Shown here: piece after piece, positions 53,257 through 62,247 of the stretch | Position numbering within the stretch: the stretch's first letter is position 1 | Layout of the letters: every line of letters starts with the position of its first letter | Assembly: GCF_000511385.1 (NCBI RefSeq) | Contig: NC_023137.1 | Coordinates: 875,001-939,000 of the forward strand | DNA from: Phaeobacter gallaeciensis DSM 26640 | GTDB taxonomy: Bacteria > Pseudomonadota > Alphaproteobacteria > Rhodobacterales > Rhodobacteraceae | Length of the DNA stretch: 64,000 nt | Direction: 5' to 3' | Translations under genes and position numbers: made by a program | The notes under the pieces: model-generated | What the model was told of the DNA's origin: nothing | Seen by the model: the letters and a program-made list of their open reading frames with translations, nothing else | The model's database searches: none

Positions 53257-54033
53257 TCAGACCATATCAGGGTCTGAGGGGGCGACGCGGGGATAGGCCA
53301 GCGCGCCAAAGCCCGAAATCGACTCAACGTGAGAAAACAGGTTGAGATAGAGTGTGCGGATTGCATGGCTCACCAATTTCAACGCATCGGGACCCGGATG
53401 ATAGGTCTCAAACGGCAGACCGCCGACATTGATCACTGCGTGCCGGGGCAGGCAGATATGGTAGAGATCCACTGCCGTCGGGGGCGCGGTTTCCACAATG
53501 CTCATGCCGTCGTGGTACTGCTGTACCGGGATCAGAGAGGCGCCGTTTTCCAGCTGAAGACCGGGAAGCGGTGCGCGCTGCAGCAGGCGCGCCGCCGGAC
53601 CCGCGACAACCGTTGACATTGGTTTTGCCTCGCCCAGGCTATCGGCGGTAAAGCTTGTCAGCCGATGGCTGCGCCCGCTCTGGCCGCTGCGGGAGGGGAT
53701 TAGGCTGGTGCAGCCTTTCCACAGTAGTGGCTGCCGGTCTCCGTCGAAGGTAATCAGTTCGTCACCCGGCAGCAGATCCTCGATGGCGATGGGGCCTTGG
53801 GAAGTTTCGATCAGCGAGCCGCGGCAAAAGGCAGTAAAGGCCTCCTCAAACAGTGGTAGCGAAGGGGCCACATGGCGGGTTTCGGCGATGGATCCATTGG
53901 GCAACAGACTGCAGACGTCATAACGGCGCAGCTGAGGCCGCGCACCGCCGCGCTGGGCGGCTGGATCTTTCAACAGGGCGTTCGCTTCGACCGCATTGGC
54001 AGCTGCGCGGCGCAGCGACTGAGGTATGGTCAT
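53257..54033 (-). CDS. Hint-domain protein, degenerate block B
   Basis: A 258-residue protein with a Hint_2-like domain from residue 68. Block A is FCRGSLIETSQGPIAIEDLL with Cys70, followed by PGDELITFDGD, and the domain ends at LYHICLPRHAVINVGGLPFE and TYHPG. Where other members have SPxHR, this one reads VVAGPAARLLQ, so the block B His is absent and self-cleavage may be impaired. The start MTIPQSLRRA at 54033 follows GAGAGG; upstream in-frame codons look non-coding. Compare the intact Hint protein at 1895-2971. Confidence 0.82.
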   Translation of the reverse strand: MTIPQSLRRAAANAVEANALLKDPAAQRGGARPQLRRYDVCSLLPNGSIAETRHVAPSLPLFEEAFTAFCRGSLIETSQGPIAIEDLLPGDELITFDGDRQPLLWKGCTSLIPSRSGQSGRSHRLTSFTADSLGEAKPMSTVVAGPAARLLQRAPLPGLQLENGASLIPVQQYHDGMSIVETAPPTAVDLYHICLPRHAVINVGGLPFETYHPGPDALKLVSHAIRTLYLNLFSHVESISGFGALAYPRVAPSDPDMV

Positions 54034-54255
54034 GGCTAACTTGCCTCTCTCATGACTGTACAGACGTCGACTTCGACGGCGCGATGAGCAGAAAGCGCGC
54101 CAAAGCCGTTTGACCCCTGCCGGACGTCCCGCCCGCAATACGCACGGTTCGGGGTATGCGCCCAGCAGGGCAGGTAATCGCGGCGGGTCCCGCTTGGGCA
54201 GAGGCCGCCGCCTGGCCAGAACATTGGTGGACGATGTCTGGCCGGTATTCATCGT

Positions 54256-54278
54256 CCCCGGCGTGTTGTGAGCCGGGG
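54256..54278. other. hairpin after the 50-residue gene
   Basis: CCCCGGC/GCCGGGG, a perfect 7-bp stem with a 9-nt loop, 7 bp beyond the stop of the small minus-strand gene. No T run follows on either strand. Confidence 0.4.
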
Positions 54279-54284
54279 TGCAGT

Positions 54285-54437
54285 TCAGGCGCTTTTGACA
54301 GTTGCCTGCTGCGACGGGGTTTGATGACGGTGCTCAATCGCGGTTTGCCGGGTGGCGCCACGGGTCCAGGGCAGGCGGACCTCTTCGGTCTTGGCAGCAG
54401 CCACAATGGACTTGATGAAGCGCGATTTTAGTTTCAT
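54285..54437 (-). CDS. small basic protein (50 residues), unknown
   Basis: MKLKSRFIKSIVAAAKTEEV is the N-terminus, followed by RLPWTRGATRQTAIEHR. The gene has a strong ribosome-binding site, AGGAG, 8 nt before the ATG at 54437, and a hairpin after its stop. The amphipathic Lys-rich first helix and the PWTRGxxR motif are what I recall of small conserved Rhodobacteraceae proteins, but no function is known to me. It lies between the Hint and pgeF genes, same strand. Confidence 0.6.
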   Translation of the reverse strand: MKLKSRFIKSIVAAAKTEEVRLPWTRGATRQTAIEHRHQTPSQQATVKSA

Positions 54438-54630
54438 GAGGCGTCTCCTGTCGGGGCGGGGCAACCTCCTGTCGCCCGCGCGCTGTCTTGGCACCTTTTG
54501 TCGCCCGCCAATGCGCCAGCAATGTGGCCGATCTGTGGAAATCGCTGGAACGCCGATGCGCGGGGCTGCTCACGCCGCGTGGGGCGCGACGCAGTAGCGG
54601 GGAGCCTGTGACAGTCGTGTCTCGCGAAAC

Positions 54631-55398
54631 TTACAGTCGGATACAGGAAATGAGGCGCCCATAGTCTGCCTCTTTTTGGTGGGTCGCGCGCCGGAAGGAA
54701 TAGAACCGTTCCGGATCGGAATAGGTGCAATGACCCGTCCAGGCCGCCTCTGCCACGCCAGCGCTGCGGAGTTTGTGCAGGCCCAGCGATGGCAGGTCAA
54801 AAAGATACCGGTCGCCCTCGCCATTGGCAAAAAAACGGGCGTTGTCCGCATCCTGCATCATGAAGTCATCAAAGAACTCCGGGCCGACTTCATAGGCGCG
54901 CTGCGAGATCGAGGGGCCAATAACCGCGCGGGTGTTCTGACGACTCGCCCCCAGCTGTTCCATTGCATCCAATGTGGCTTCCAGCACGCCGTCCAGCGTG
55001 CCACGCCAGCCGGCATGGGCGGCGCCGACCACCTTTGCCTCGGCGTCGTGGAACAGCACCGGCTGGCAATCAGCCGTCAGGATCGACAGCACCACGCCGG
55101 GCACATTCGTGACCATCGCATCGGCCTGAATATCGCCCTGAATATTGTCCTGTTGCGCGCCGGAGATGGTCAGGACATTGGCCGAATGCACCTGATTTAC
55201 CCGGCCGAGCGCCTCTGGCGGGGCCTCCATTGCAGCGGCGACACGGGCCCGGTTGATCTGCACCGCCTCTCGCTGGTCAGAGGAGCCAAGCCCGCAGTTC
55301 AGCCCTGCAAAGATACCCGAAGACGCGCCACCGCGACGGGTGAAAAACCCGTGTTTGGTGCCGTTCAATAGATCGGAGATGAGAATTTCCAGCGTCAT
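54631..55398 (-). CDS. pgeF: PgeF-family purine/peptidoglycan-editing oxidase-fold protein
   Basis: A 255-residue protein of the YfiH/DUF152 (multicopper polyphenol-oxidase-like) family. The Cys-His-His metal site is seen in QVHSANVL, LSILTADCQPVLFHD and GAAHAGWRGTLDGVL, with IGPSISQRAYEVG near the C-terminus. In E. coli PgeF corrects mis-incorporated L-Ser in peptidoglycan precursors; purine nucleoside activity is also reported for homologues. It overlaps midA by 4 bp. Confidence 0.92.
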   Translation of the reverse strand: MTLEILISDLLNGTKHGFFTRRGGASSGIFAGLNCGLGSSDQREAVQINRARVAAAMEAPPEALGRVNQVHSANVLTISGAQQDNIQGDIQADAMVTNVPGVVLSILTADCQPVLFHDAEAKVVGAAHAGWRGTLDGVLEATLDAMEQLGASRQNTRAVIGPSISQRAYEVGPEFFDDFMMQDADNARFFANGEGDRYLFDLPSLGLHKLRSAGVAEAAWTGHCTYSDPERFYSFRRATHQKEADYGRLISCIRL

Positions 55399-56462
55399 GC
55401 GTTCAATCCCGGCGGAGGTGAGGCCTGCATGGGGAAAATCCCCAGCACTTTGAACAGGTTTCCCATTTCCTCAGGGTGCGTCAACCGTCGATGTGCGGCA
55501 ATCAATGATTGCAGGGCGTTCCCCTCCAGCCGCGCAGCCAGTGTCTGCGCGCGATCGGTGATGCCAAGACGCTCCAGAAACACGCCTTGTGGGGTCAGTC
55601 GGCTATGGCTGCAACCGGCGGCCTTCGCGGTTAGCGCCAGTGCCTCAAAATCAACATGGGTGGTCAGATCGGCGCTGCCGGGGGCGTCCAGCGGGTCGCT
55701 TGGCGCATGGGCGCGTAGGGCCTGCAGAGTATCCCCCAGGGAGCGCCAGTCGCCATAGTCCACGATCAGCGCGGCGCCGCCGTGGCTTGCAATCCGGGTG
55801 GCGATGGTCTGCACCATGGGCTGCGCCGCTTCGCAGAGTTCCACCAGATCGTCATCGCGGGTGTCCTCAAGACGATGCGCCAGCGCCGGCTGCTGTGCGA
55901 CAGCCCCAAGGCCAAAAGAGAGCTCACCATCCTGAAGTCCGACGGATTTTTCCCGCCAGCCCTCGCCATCCCGCAGGAACTGACGCACCGGCAGCGCGTC
56001 AAAGAACTCATTTGCGATTAGAAACAACGGCTGCTCGGGCAGGGCCGCCAGCGTGTCGAGCCAAAGAGGGGTGTAAACGTTCAGGGTCTCCGCCTGCTGG
56101 GTGCGCAGGGTGGGGGAGGCCTCAAGGAACGTGATTTGCATGGCATCATGGAAGCCCGGCACCTGTTTGGTCGCCCGCAGAAAATCGGCCATCAATGTGC
56201 CGCGACCGGGGCCAAGCTCGGCCAGAGTAAACGGGTTGGGGCTGCCCTGATCCAGCCAGCACTGCGCCAATGCCAGCCCGATCAACTCTCCGAACATCTG
56301 GCTGATCTCCGGTGCGGTGATGAAATCACCTGTACGGCCCAGCGGGTCGCGGGTGGTGTAGTAGCCATAGGTCGGATGCAGCAGCGCCTCCGCCATGTAG
56401 TCCGCAACCGAGATTGGCCCCTCTGCACGGATGCGGCTCGCGATGCAGTCATTCAGGGTCAT
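55395..56462 (-). CDS. SAM-dependent methyltransferase (MidA/NDUFAF7 family)
   Basis: A 355-residue class I methyltransferase. [20 protein letters not shown] and [17 protein letters not shown] open the domain, [19 protein letters not shown] is the SAM site, and [16 protein letters not shown] is the family signature. In mitochondria the homologue NDUFAF7 methylates an arginine of complex I; a similar role here is inferred. The start at 56462 overlaps the lgt stop (ATGA), so lgt-midA-pgeF form one translationally coupled unit. Confidence 0.92.
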   Translation of the reverse strand: MTLNDCIASRIRAEGPISVADYMAEALLHPTYGYYTTRDPLGRTGDFITAPEISQMFGELIGLALAQCWLDQGSPNPFTLAELGPGRGTLMADFLRATKQVPGFHDAMQITFLEASPTLRTQQAETLNVYTPLWLDTLAALPEQPLFLIANEFFDALPVRQFLRDGEGWREKSVGLQDGELSFGLGAVAQQPALAHRLEDTRDDDLVELCEAAQPMVQTIATRIASHGGAALIVDYGDWRSLGDTLQALRAHAPSDPLDAPGSADLTTHVDFEALALTAKAAGCSHSRLTPQGVFLERLGITDRAQTLAARLEGNALQSLIAAHRRLTHPEEMGNLFKVLGIFPMQASPPPGLNA

Positions 56463-57361
56463 GCGGGCACCGTTGACGGGCGACGGCTGCGCAGGACCAG
56501 AACGACACCGATGGCAATCATCGGGAGTGACAGGAACTGCCCCATGGTAAGCCCGTATCCACCGATGTGCCAGGCTAGCCCCAGCGGGTTGTCGATGGTC
56601 ACGAACTGGGCATCTGGTTGGCGTACAAATTCGACCATGAACCGCGCCGCGCCATAGCCTGCGAGAAACACGCCGGTGACCAGACCGGGATGGCGCAAGC
56701 CATTGCGGCGATAGACCAGCCACAGCAGAACCGCGCCGAGGATGAGCCCTTCCAGCAGCGCCTCATAAAGTTGCGAGGGGTGGCGCGCGCAGATCTCTCC
56801 CACTGCCTGACCGCAGGACTGCGCTGCGCGTCCCGGAAAGGCCACGCCCCAGGGCAGATCCGTTGTGCGCCCCCAGAGTTCGGCATTGTTGAAATTCGCA
56901 AGCCGCCCCAACAGCAACCCCGGCGGCACCGTATGAGCCACCAGATCGGCAATCTGCAGACGCGGGATCTGATTGCGAATCGCATAGACCCAGGTGGCGA
57001 AAATGACTCCGAGAAGCCCGCCGTGAAAGGCCATCCCTCCCTGCCAGATGCGCAGGATCTCTGTGGGGTTCTCCAAATAATAGCCGGGCTGATAAAACAG
57101 CACATAGCCAAGCCGACCGCCCAGAATGACACCTAGGATGATCCAGGTCAGCAGGTCTTCGACCTGTGCTGGCCGCATCGGTGGTTGGCCCGCAGGCCAA
57201 AGTGCGGTGCGCCGCAGGGCGGCGACGGCCAGCCGCCAGGCGATGACAATGCCAACGATATAAGCCAGCGCATACCAGCGCAGGGCAAATTGGCTGCCAA
57301 ACAGCTCAATCGTGAATATTTCCGGGGTCAGGTCGGGGAAGGGGAGCGTGAGTGCGATCAT
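56459..57361 (-). CDS. lgt: prolipoprotein diacylglyceryl transferase
   Basis: A 300-residue inner-membrane enzyme with about seven transmembrane helices, adding diacylglycerol to the lipobox Cys of prolipoproteins. The family signature [20 protein letters not shown] is near residues 152-171, and [15 protein letters not shown] carries the conserved His/Tyr. It is the first gene of the lgt-midA-pgeF unit. Confidence 0.96.
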   Translation of the reverse strand: MIALTLPFPDLTPEIFTIELFGSQFALRWYALAYIVGIVIAWRLAVAALRRTALWPAGQPPMRPAQVEDLLTWIILGVILGGRLGYVLFYQPGYYLENPTEILRIWQGGMAFHGGLLGVIFATWVYAIRNQIPRLQIADLVAHTVPPGLLLGRLANFNNAELWGRTTDLPWGVAFPGRAAQSCGQAVGEICARHPSQLYEALLEGLILGAVLLWLVYRRNGLRHPGLVTGVFLAGYGAARFMVEFVRQPDAQFVTIDNPLGLAWHIGGYGLTMGQFLSLPMIAIGVVLVLRSRRPSTVPA

Positions 57362-57445
57362 ATGCCGTCAATGCCTCTGCGGGGGCTGCGGTGTCAACGG
57401 CTTGCCGCCGCCGGTGTTGATGCCCATATAGGGGGCAAGGCAGAC

Positions 57446-57706
57446 ATGGAGAAGACAATGCAGACTCGCAACAAGATCATGGACGATATTTCCCAGCTGA
57501 TGACCAATGCGATGGGTGTAGCCCATGGCGCGCGGGAAGAGGCGGAAACCGCCATGAAGGGGCTGATCGACCGTTGGCTGGCGGATCGCGATTTTGTGAC
57601 CCGTGAGGAATTCGACGCCGTACGCGCCATGGCGCAGAAGGCGCGCGAGGAGAACGAGGCGCTGAAAGCCCGGCTTGATGCGCTGGAAGCGGGTAAATCC
57701 GACTGA
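57446..57706 (+). CDS. UbiK-family (BMFP) accessory protein
   Basis: An 86-residue helical protein of the BMFP/UbiK family, a membrane-fusogenic accessory factor for ubiquinone synthesis in E. coli. RNKIMDDISQLMTNAMGVAH and FDAVRAMAQKAREENEALKA are typical amphipathic and coiled-coil segments. The start at 57446 follows AAGG; the second Met at 57458 is an alternative. A terminator lies 74 bp downstream. Confidence 0.88.
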   Translation: MEKTMQTRNKIMDDISQLMTNAMGVAHGAREEAETAMKGLIDRWLADRDFVTREEFDAVRAMAQKAREENEALKARLDALEAGKSD

Positions 57707-58081
57707 GCGCGATCGCAGGCTGAGGGGCAGGCAGAAGCCGCCAATCAGCGTCAAAATATCCGATCTGCAACATTTGACGGCGCGCGGCCCATTCCGGGTG
57801 GCGCGCTATTTTTTCGCGGATTTTTGGCCGCAAGGGTCAGCGTTCGACGGTGTGAGACCGCCGCCGTGCAGGCTCACAGCTTTTGTCACGATATTTTGAG
57901 TATGCGGGGCATTCGTCCACAACTTATTGCAGTTATCCCCAAATAAAGGGTTGCCAGACTCTCTCTCTGCCTCCACCATATCTAGTAGGAGAAGAGGAAC
58001 GTCTCCTCTCCTTATTGAGCAGGCCGCTAGCAATTGGGGGTGCCCCGCATCTCTTTTGCTAGAGATCAGAGAGGTGGCAAT
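57707..58081 (+). promoter_or_regulatory. intergenic region between ubiK and ybjN-like gene
   Basis: 375 bp without a gene. It contains the ubiK terminator (57780-57814) and a second hairpin-forming stretch at about 57987-58012 (AGAGGA with TCCTCT), which would lie in the leader of the YbjN-like gene. A promoter for that gene should be in the AT-richer part between 57890 and 57980, but no clear consensus was found. Confidence 0.35.
57780..57814 (+). terminator. probable terminator of ubiK
   Basis: GCGCGC/GCGCGC plus CCC/GGG, separated by a 2x2 internal loop, is followed by TATTTTTT. Confidence 0.7.
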
Positions 58082-58582
58082 ATGGCTCTTTCCGAACATT
58101 TTTTGGAAGACGAAATTCACCCTATCGACATCGTCGAACATCTGGCCTCGGACCATGATTGGGATTTCGACCGTATTGGCGACGACCAGATCGCCATGGC
58201 GGTGGAAGGCCAGTGGCGAACCTATTCGCTGACACTCGCGTGGTCCGGCTATGAAGAAACCCTGCGGATGGTATGCAGTTTTGAAATGGAGCCGCCGAAG
58301 GACCAGCTGCCAAGGCTATATGAGCTGATCAATGAGATGAATGATCAGTGCTGGGCGGGTGGTTTTACCTTCTGGCCCGATCACAAGCTGATGCTTTACC
58401 GTTACGGGTTGGTGCTGACCGGCGGGCAGGTGGCAAGCCCGGAGCAGATCGACACATTGATCAACTCCGCAGTCGCCAATTGCGAACGCTACTACCCGGC
58501 CATCCAATTGATGGTCTGGGGCGGGCAGTCGCCGCGTGACGCGCTTCAGGTCGCCATTGCAGAGGCTTACGGGCGGGCGTAA
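58082..58582 (+). CDS. YbjN-domain protein
   Basis: A 166-residue protein with a YbjN/sensory-type fold (type III chaperone-like alpha/beta): DIVEHLASDHDWDFDRIGDD, AMAVEGQWRTYSLTLAWSGY, LYELINEMNDQCWAGGFTFW. The function is unknown in bacteria; YbjN affects motility and stress phenotypes in E. coli. The ATG at 58082 follows AGAGGTGGC. It lies 57 bp upstream of proC, same strand. Confidence 0.85.
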   Translation: MALSEHFLEDEIHPIDIVEHLASDHDWDFDRIGDDQIAMAVEGQWRTYSLTLAWSGYEETLRMVCSFEMEPPKDQLPRLYELINEMNDQCWAGGFTFWPDHKLMLYRYGLVLTGGQVASPEQIDTLINSAVANCERYYPAIQLMVWGGQSPRDALQVAIAEAYGRA

Positions 58583-58639
58583 ACCTTTCCCGAACCGGTC
58601 CCGTATGGGGCCGGAGATCCGATCAGGGGAGGGGAAAGG

Positions 58640-59467
58640 ATGCAGGTATCAGAGATCGCAGCGCGCGGTATTGTGCTATTGGGCTGCGGTAAGATGGGCT
58701 CGGCGATGCTGGCCGGGTGGCTTGATCAGGGAGTATCACCTGATCGCGTCTCGGTGATTGACCCAAACCCATCCGATTGGCTGCGCCAGAGCGGTGTTCA
58801 TATCAACGCGCCGCTGCCCGAGGCTGGTGCCGATGCGCCGGGGATCGTGTTGATTGCGGTCAAGCCGCAGATGATGGGCGAGGCATTGCCGCAGTTGCAA
58901 CAGCTGGGCAATGGCGAGACGTTGTTTATCTCCGTGGCCGCCGGCACGTCGATTGCCACCTATGAAACCCTGCTAGGGGCCGAGACGCCAATTGTGCGGG
59001 CAATGCCGAACACGCCGGCGGCTGTCGGACGCGGGATTACCGCCATCATCGGCAATACTTGCGCCTCTGCGGATGATGTGACCCGCGCGGAGACGCTGCT
59101 GCAGGCCATCGGCCAGACTGTCCGGCTGGAGGGTGAGGCACAGATGGATGCGGTTACCGGGGTCAGCGGCTCCGGCCCGGCCTATGTCTTTCACCTGATT
59201 GAAACCCTTGCTGCCGCCGGGGAGGCCGAGGGGCTTCCGGCGGATCTTGCCATGCAGTTGGCCAAGGCCACGGTGGCGGGCGCAGGCGCGCTGGCGGAAG
59301 CGGCGGAGGAGACCCCAGCAGAGCTACGTGTGAATGTAACCAGCCCCAATGGCACCACTCAGGCTGCGTTGGAGGTACTAATGGATAAGGATGACGGCTT
59401 CCCACCCTTGCTGCGGCGTGCGGTGGCGGCGGCCTCCAGCCGATCAAAGGAGCTGTCTCGTGGATAA
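58640..59467 (+). CDS. proC: pyrroline-5-carboxylate reductase
   Basis: A 275-residue NAD(P)H-dependent enzyme for the last step of proline synthesis. GCGKMGSAMLAGWL is the Rossmann motif (residues about 14-27), and the C-terminal signature is DAVTGVSGSGPAYVFHLIET with TSPNGTTQAALEVL. Its end overlaps the next gene by 8 bp. The start follows GGGGAAAGG. Confidence 0.95.
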   Translation: MQVSEIAARGIVLLGCGKMGSAMLAGWLDQGVSPDRVSVIDPNPSDWLRQSGVHINAPLPEAGADAPGIVLIAVKPQMMGEALPQLQQLGNGETLFISVAAGTSIATYETLLGAETPIVRAMPNTPAAVGRGITAIIGNTCASADDVTRAETLLQAIGQTVRLEGEAQMDAVTGVSGSGPAYVFHLIETLAAAGEAEGLPADLAMQLAKATVAGAGALAEAAEETPAELRVNVTSPNGTTQAALEVLMDKDDGFPPLLRRAVAAASSRSKELSRG

Positions 59468-59798
59468 CATCAGTTTTGACGATTTTCTGAAGGTCGATAT
59501 CCGTGTCGGCGAAGTTGTGCGTGCTGAGGACTACCCCGAGGCCCGCAAGCCCGCGATCAAGATGTGGGTGGATTTCGGCGATGAAATCGGCGTGAAGAAA
59601 ACCTCTGCGCAGGTCACTGCGCATTACACCCCGGAAAAACTCTTGGGAAAACAGGTGATGGCGGTGGTTAATTTCCCACCCCGCCAGATCGGCAAATTCA
59701 TGTCAGAAGTGCTGGTTCTGGGACTGCCTGATGACAGCGGAGAGATCGTGCTGATCGGTCCTGATGGCGCGGTGCCAATCGGGGGGCGCATGCATTGA
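59460..59798 (+). CDS. csaA: CsaA-like tRNA-binding-domain protein
   Basis: A 112-residue protein consisting of one EMAPII-type OB fold, as in CsaA and the C-terminus of MetRS. FDDFLKVDIRVGEVVRAEDY and GRMH-ending VLLGLPDDSGEIVLIGPDGA are typical. It starts with GTG at 59460, overlapping the proC stop by 8 bp, and overlaps the next gene by 4 bp, so three genes are coupled. CsaA has chaperone or tRNA-binding activity; the role in this operon is unclear. Confidence 0.85.
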   Translation: MDNISFDDFLKVDIRVGEVVRAEDYPEARKPAIKMWVDFGDEIGVKKTSAQVTAHYTPEKLLGKQVMAVVNFPPRQIGKFMSEVLVLGLPDDSGEIVLIGPDGAVPIGGRMH

Positions 59799-60751
59799 GC
59801 GGAAAACTCTGGATCACCCGCCCGATGACGGCGGCGGTTGAGGCGCGTGCACGTGCGGAGTTTGATGTTGAGATCCGACAGGACACCACACCGTTGAGTG
59901 CGGCAGAACGCCAGCGTGCCCTTCGCGACTTTGACATTGTTGTGCCCACGCTCGGGGATCAGTTCGATGCGGCCAGTTTTGCGGGTGTGCCCGCGCCGCG
60001 CTGCAGGCTGCTGGCCAATTTCGGGGTTGGTTACAATCACATCAATGTCGCTGCGGCTGAGGCTGCGGGGGTCTTGGTCAGCAATACTCCGGGTGCGGTC
60101 ACCGATGCCACCGCCGATACCGCGCTGACGCTGATGCTGATGACGGCGCGCCGCGCGGGTGAGGGGGAGCGACTGGTTCGCTCCGGTCAATGGCAGGGCT
60201 GGCATCCAACCCAGATGCTGGGGCTGCATCTGACAGGCAAACATGTGGGTATCGTAGGGTTCGGTCGTATTGGTGAGGCGATAGCGCGGCGCTGTCACTT
60301 CGGTTTTGGCATGTCGGTCAGCTATCTGGCGCGCAGTGAAAAATCACCGGGCTTTCCGGTGGTCCGGGCCGACAGCCTGAATGCCTTGGCGGCAAGTGTC
60401 GATGTGTTGGTGCTGGCGGTGCCCGGCGGTGCGGAGACCCGACACCTGATCGACGCCGAGGTTCTGGCTGCGATGCGGCCTGAGGCGCTGTTGATCAATA
60501 TCGCTCGTGGCGAGGTCGTGGATGAGGCAGCTCTGATTGCGGCCCTTCAGGCGGGTCAGATCGCCGGGGCCGGGCTGGATGTCTATGAGTTCGAACCAGA
60601 GGTGCCGCAGGCGCTGCGACAGATGGAGCAGGTTACGCTCCTGCCGCATCTGGGCACCGCCACGGAAGAGGTGCGCAGCGATATGGGGCATCTGGCGCTG
60701 GACAATGTGGCGGCCTTCCTGGCTGGGAAGCCGCTGATTTCGCCAGTTTGA
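59795..60751 (+). CDS. D-2-hydroxyacid dehydrogenase
   Basis: A 318-residue NAD(P)-dependent dehydrogenase of the glyoxylate/hydroxypyruvate reductase type. GKHVGIVGFGRIGEAIARRC is the nucleotide site (residues about 148-167); the catalytic Arg is in INIARGEVVDEAAL, the Glu in YEFEPEVPQALR and the His in LLPHLGTATEEV. Translation appears to start at TTG (59795), overlapping the upstream stop as TTGA. Substrate preference is not readable. Confidence 0.92.
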   Translation: MSGKLWITRPMTAAVEARARAEFDVEIRQDTTPLSAAERQRALRDFDIVVPTLGDQFDAASFAGVPAPRCRLLANFGVGYNHINVAAAEAAGVLVSNTPGAVTDATADTALTLMLMTARRAGEGERLVRSGQWQGWHPTQMLGLHLTGKHVGIVGFGRIGEAIARRCHFGFGMSVSYLARSEKSPGFPVVRADSLNALAASVDVLVLAVPGGAETRHLIDAEVLAAMRPEALLINIARGEVVDEAALIAALQAGQIAGAGLDVYEFEPEVPQALRQMEQVTLLPHLGTATEEVRSDMGHLALDNVAAFLAGKPLISPV

Positions 60752-60812
60752 TAAAGCGCAAAGGCCAGGGCGCGGAGAGTATGCGCCCCACCTTAGTTTT
60801 GGTCTGAGTACG

Positions 60813-61412
60813 TCAGTCAGACGTCTCTGCAGGCAGATCGCCCGTGGCCTGTCGCCAGTGGCGACGGCAGAGCGACACATACGTTTCATTGCCGCCGATC
60901 TGTACCTGAGCGCCCTCAGTGATGGTCCGCCCCTGATCATCCTGCCGGATCACCATGGTTGCCTTCTTGCCGCAGTGACAGATGGTGCGCACCTCGCGCA
61001 TTTCATCGGCGAGCGCCAGCAGTGTCGCCGAGCCGGGGAACAGTTTGCCCTGAAAATCCACTCGTAACCCGTAGCACAGCACCGGCACCCGCAGATCATC
61101 GACCACCCGCGCCAGATCCCAGACCTGATCCGGAGACAGAAACTGCGCCTCATCGACAAAGATACTGGCGACCGGACCCGTCGACAGACGGTTGGCTACC
61201 TTGTCAAACAGGTTCTCGCCAGGGCGAAACATATCCGCCTCCGCACCAATCCCGATGCGAGAGGCGATCCGCCCCTGACCGGCGCGATCATCCAGCGCTG
61301 CGGTCAGCAAATAGGTGTCCATATTGTTCTCGCGGTAGTTATGCGAGGCTTGCAAGAGCACCGTCGATTTGCCGGCATTCATGGTGGAGTAGTGAAAATA
61401 AAGCTTGGCCAT
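60813..61412 (-). CDS. tdk: thymidine kinase
   Basis: A 199-residue type II thymidine kinase. The P-loop YSTMNAGKSTVLLQ is at residues about 8-21, the Mg/thymidine region IFVDEAQFLSPDQVWDL near 87, and zinc cysteines are in ICHCGKKA and VSLCRRHW. It belongs to the salvage pathway. The upstream 370 bp contain a structured RNA candidate. Confidence 0.96.
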   Translation of the reverse strand: MAKLYFHYSTMNAGKSTVLLQASHNYRENNMDTYLLTAALDDRAGQGRIASRIGIGAEADMFRPGENLFDKVANRLSTGPVASIFVDEAQFLSPDQVWDLARVVDDLRVPVLCYGLRVDFQGKLFPGSATLLALADEMREVRTICHCGKKATMVIRQDDQGRTITEGAQVQIGGNETYVSLCRRHWRQATGDLPAETSD

Positions 61413-61784
61413 GGGGCTGATTTAGCCGCAGTGCATCCCGGAGGAAACGGTTTTTTCACCGGTGGCAGCATGATCTGCGGGTATTCCGTTTTAAATGAAG
61501 CGCCCTGCACGCTGATGCCGGTTCGAGGTGAAACAACCCGAGAAACGAACCACACGACACTCGCGGCAGGGCGCAAACTGGACGGAAATTGCCCACCAGC
61601 GAAGGCTCACGAAACACGCCTCCGCCCCCAACACATTTCCCTGTCGTAAGACCTGGATCAGCGCTGTAAGTCCCTTAAAACGTTAGGGATAGAAATAGGT
61701 TCGCATTTCCTTTAAGTGTCGTGAATGGGAAATTAACGCGTTTCTTCCCCAATGGGGAAGCGGTCATATGCAGGTAGAATTTAT
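61413..61784. other. intergenic region between tdk and HTH-arsH
   Basis: 372 bp without a supported gene. It carries a highly structured stretch (61484-61587) described separately, and the promoters of tdk (minus) and of the HTH gene (plus). The last 60 bp before the HTH gene contain a small inverted repeat around CCCCAATGGGG at 61747-61757. Confidence 0.4.
61484..61587. ncRNA. candidate structured RNA, strand not determined
   Basis: Nested helices: TTCCGT/ACGGAA (61484-61489 with 61582-61587), GCGCCCTGC/GCAGGGCGC (61500-61508 with 61566-61574, perfect 9 bp) extended by CGC/GCG across a single bulged A, and an inner GGTTCG/CGAACC (61520-61525 with 61546-61551). The asymmetric loop between the last two helices is purine-rich. 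It is not a tRNA, and I could not match it to 6S, SRP, tmRNA or a known riboswitch. A cis-leader of tdk or of the HTH-arsH operon, or a free small RNA, are the options. Confidence 0.5.
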
Positions 61785-62246
61785 ATGGCAGACATAGGTA
61801 CTTATCTAAAAAAACACACCGAGGCGTTGGTCAAGGATGTGGGGATCGAGGCGGCCTGCCAGATCACAGGGAAATCCAAGGCGACGCTCGGGCGGTATTA
61901 TTCGGATAATGCCGAACACGCCGATCGCTTCATGCCGGTTGATGCGGTGGCCAAGCTTGAGGCGGCAGCATCCTTTCCGCATGTGACCTCTGGTCTGGCG
62001 GATCTGAAAAACATTACGCTGTCGTATTGCGAGGCGAGCCCCGCGTCAGAGGCCCGCAGTGGCGGTGTCAATGCGGACGTTATCGCGCTGAGCCAGCGCT
62101 TCGCCACCTTGATGAGTGAGTATCAGGAGGCGATGGCCGATGGAATTATCACCATCAACGAGGCCAAGCGACTGCTGCGTGAAACTGTGATGCTGCAGCA
62201 GGTGCTGCTGGATATGAAACTGCATCTGGAAGAAGAGAGTGGCTGA
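61785..62246 (+). CDS. HTH-containing regulatory-type protein
   Basis: A 153-residue protein not assigned to a named family. The N-terminal half contains a probable helix-turn-helix ([20 protein letters not shown], then [19 protein letters not shown]), and the C-terminal half is helical ([40 protein letters not shown]). The start is the ATG at 61785. It lies 1 bp before arsH, so a regulator of arsH is likely, but it is not of the ArsR type (no metal-binding Cys pair). Confidence 0.65.
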   Translation: MADIGTYLKKHTEALVKDVGIEAACQITGKSKATLGRYYSDNAEHADRFMPVDAVAKLEAAASFPHVTSGLADLKNITLSYCEASPASEARSGGVNADVIALSQRFATLMSEYQEAMADGIITINEAKRLLRETVMLQQVLLDMKLHLEEESG

Positions 62247-62247
62247 G

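Noticed and set aside
61484-61587. 6S RNA, tmRNA or SRP RNA
   Set aside because: The size is below that of 6S and tmRNA, no tag-coding stretch or CCA end is visible, and the SRP tetraloop/asymmetric-loop motif was not found.
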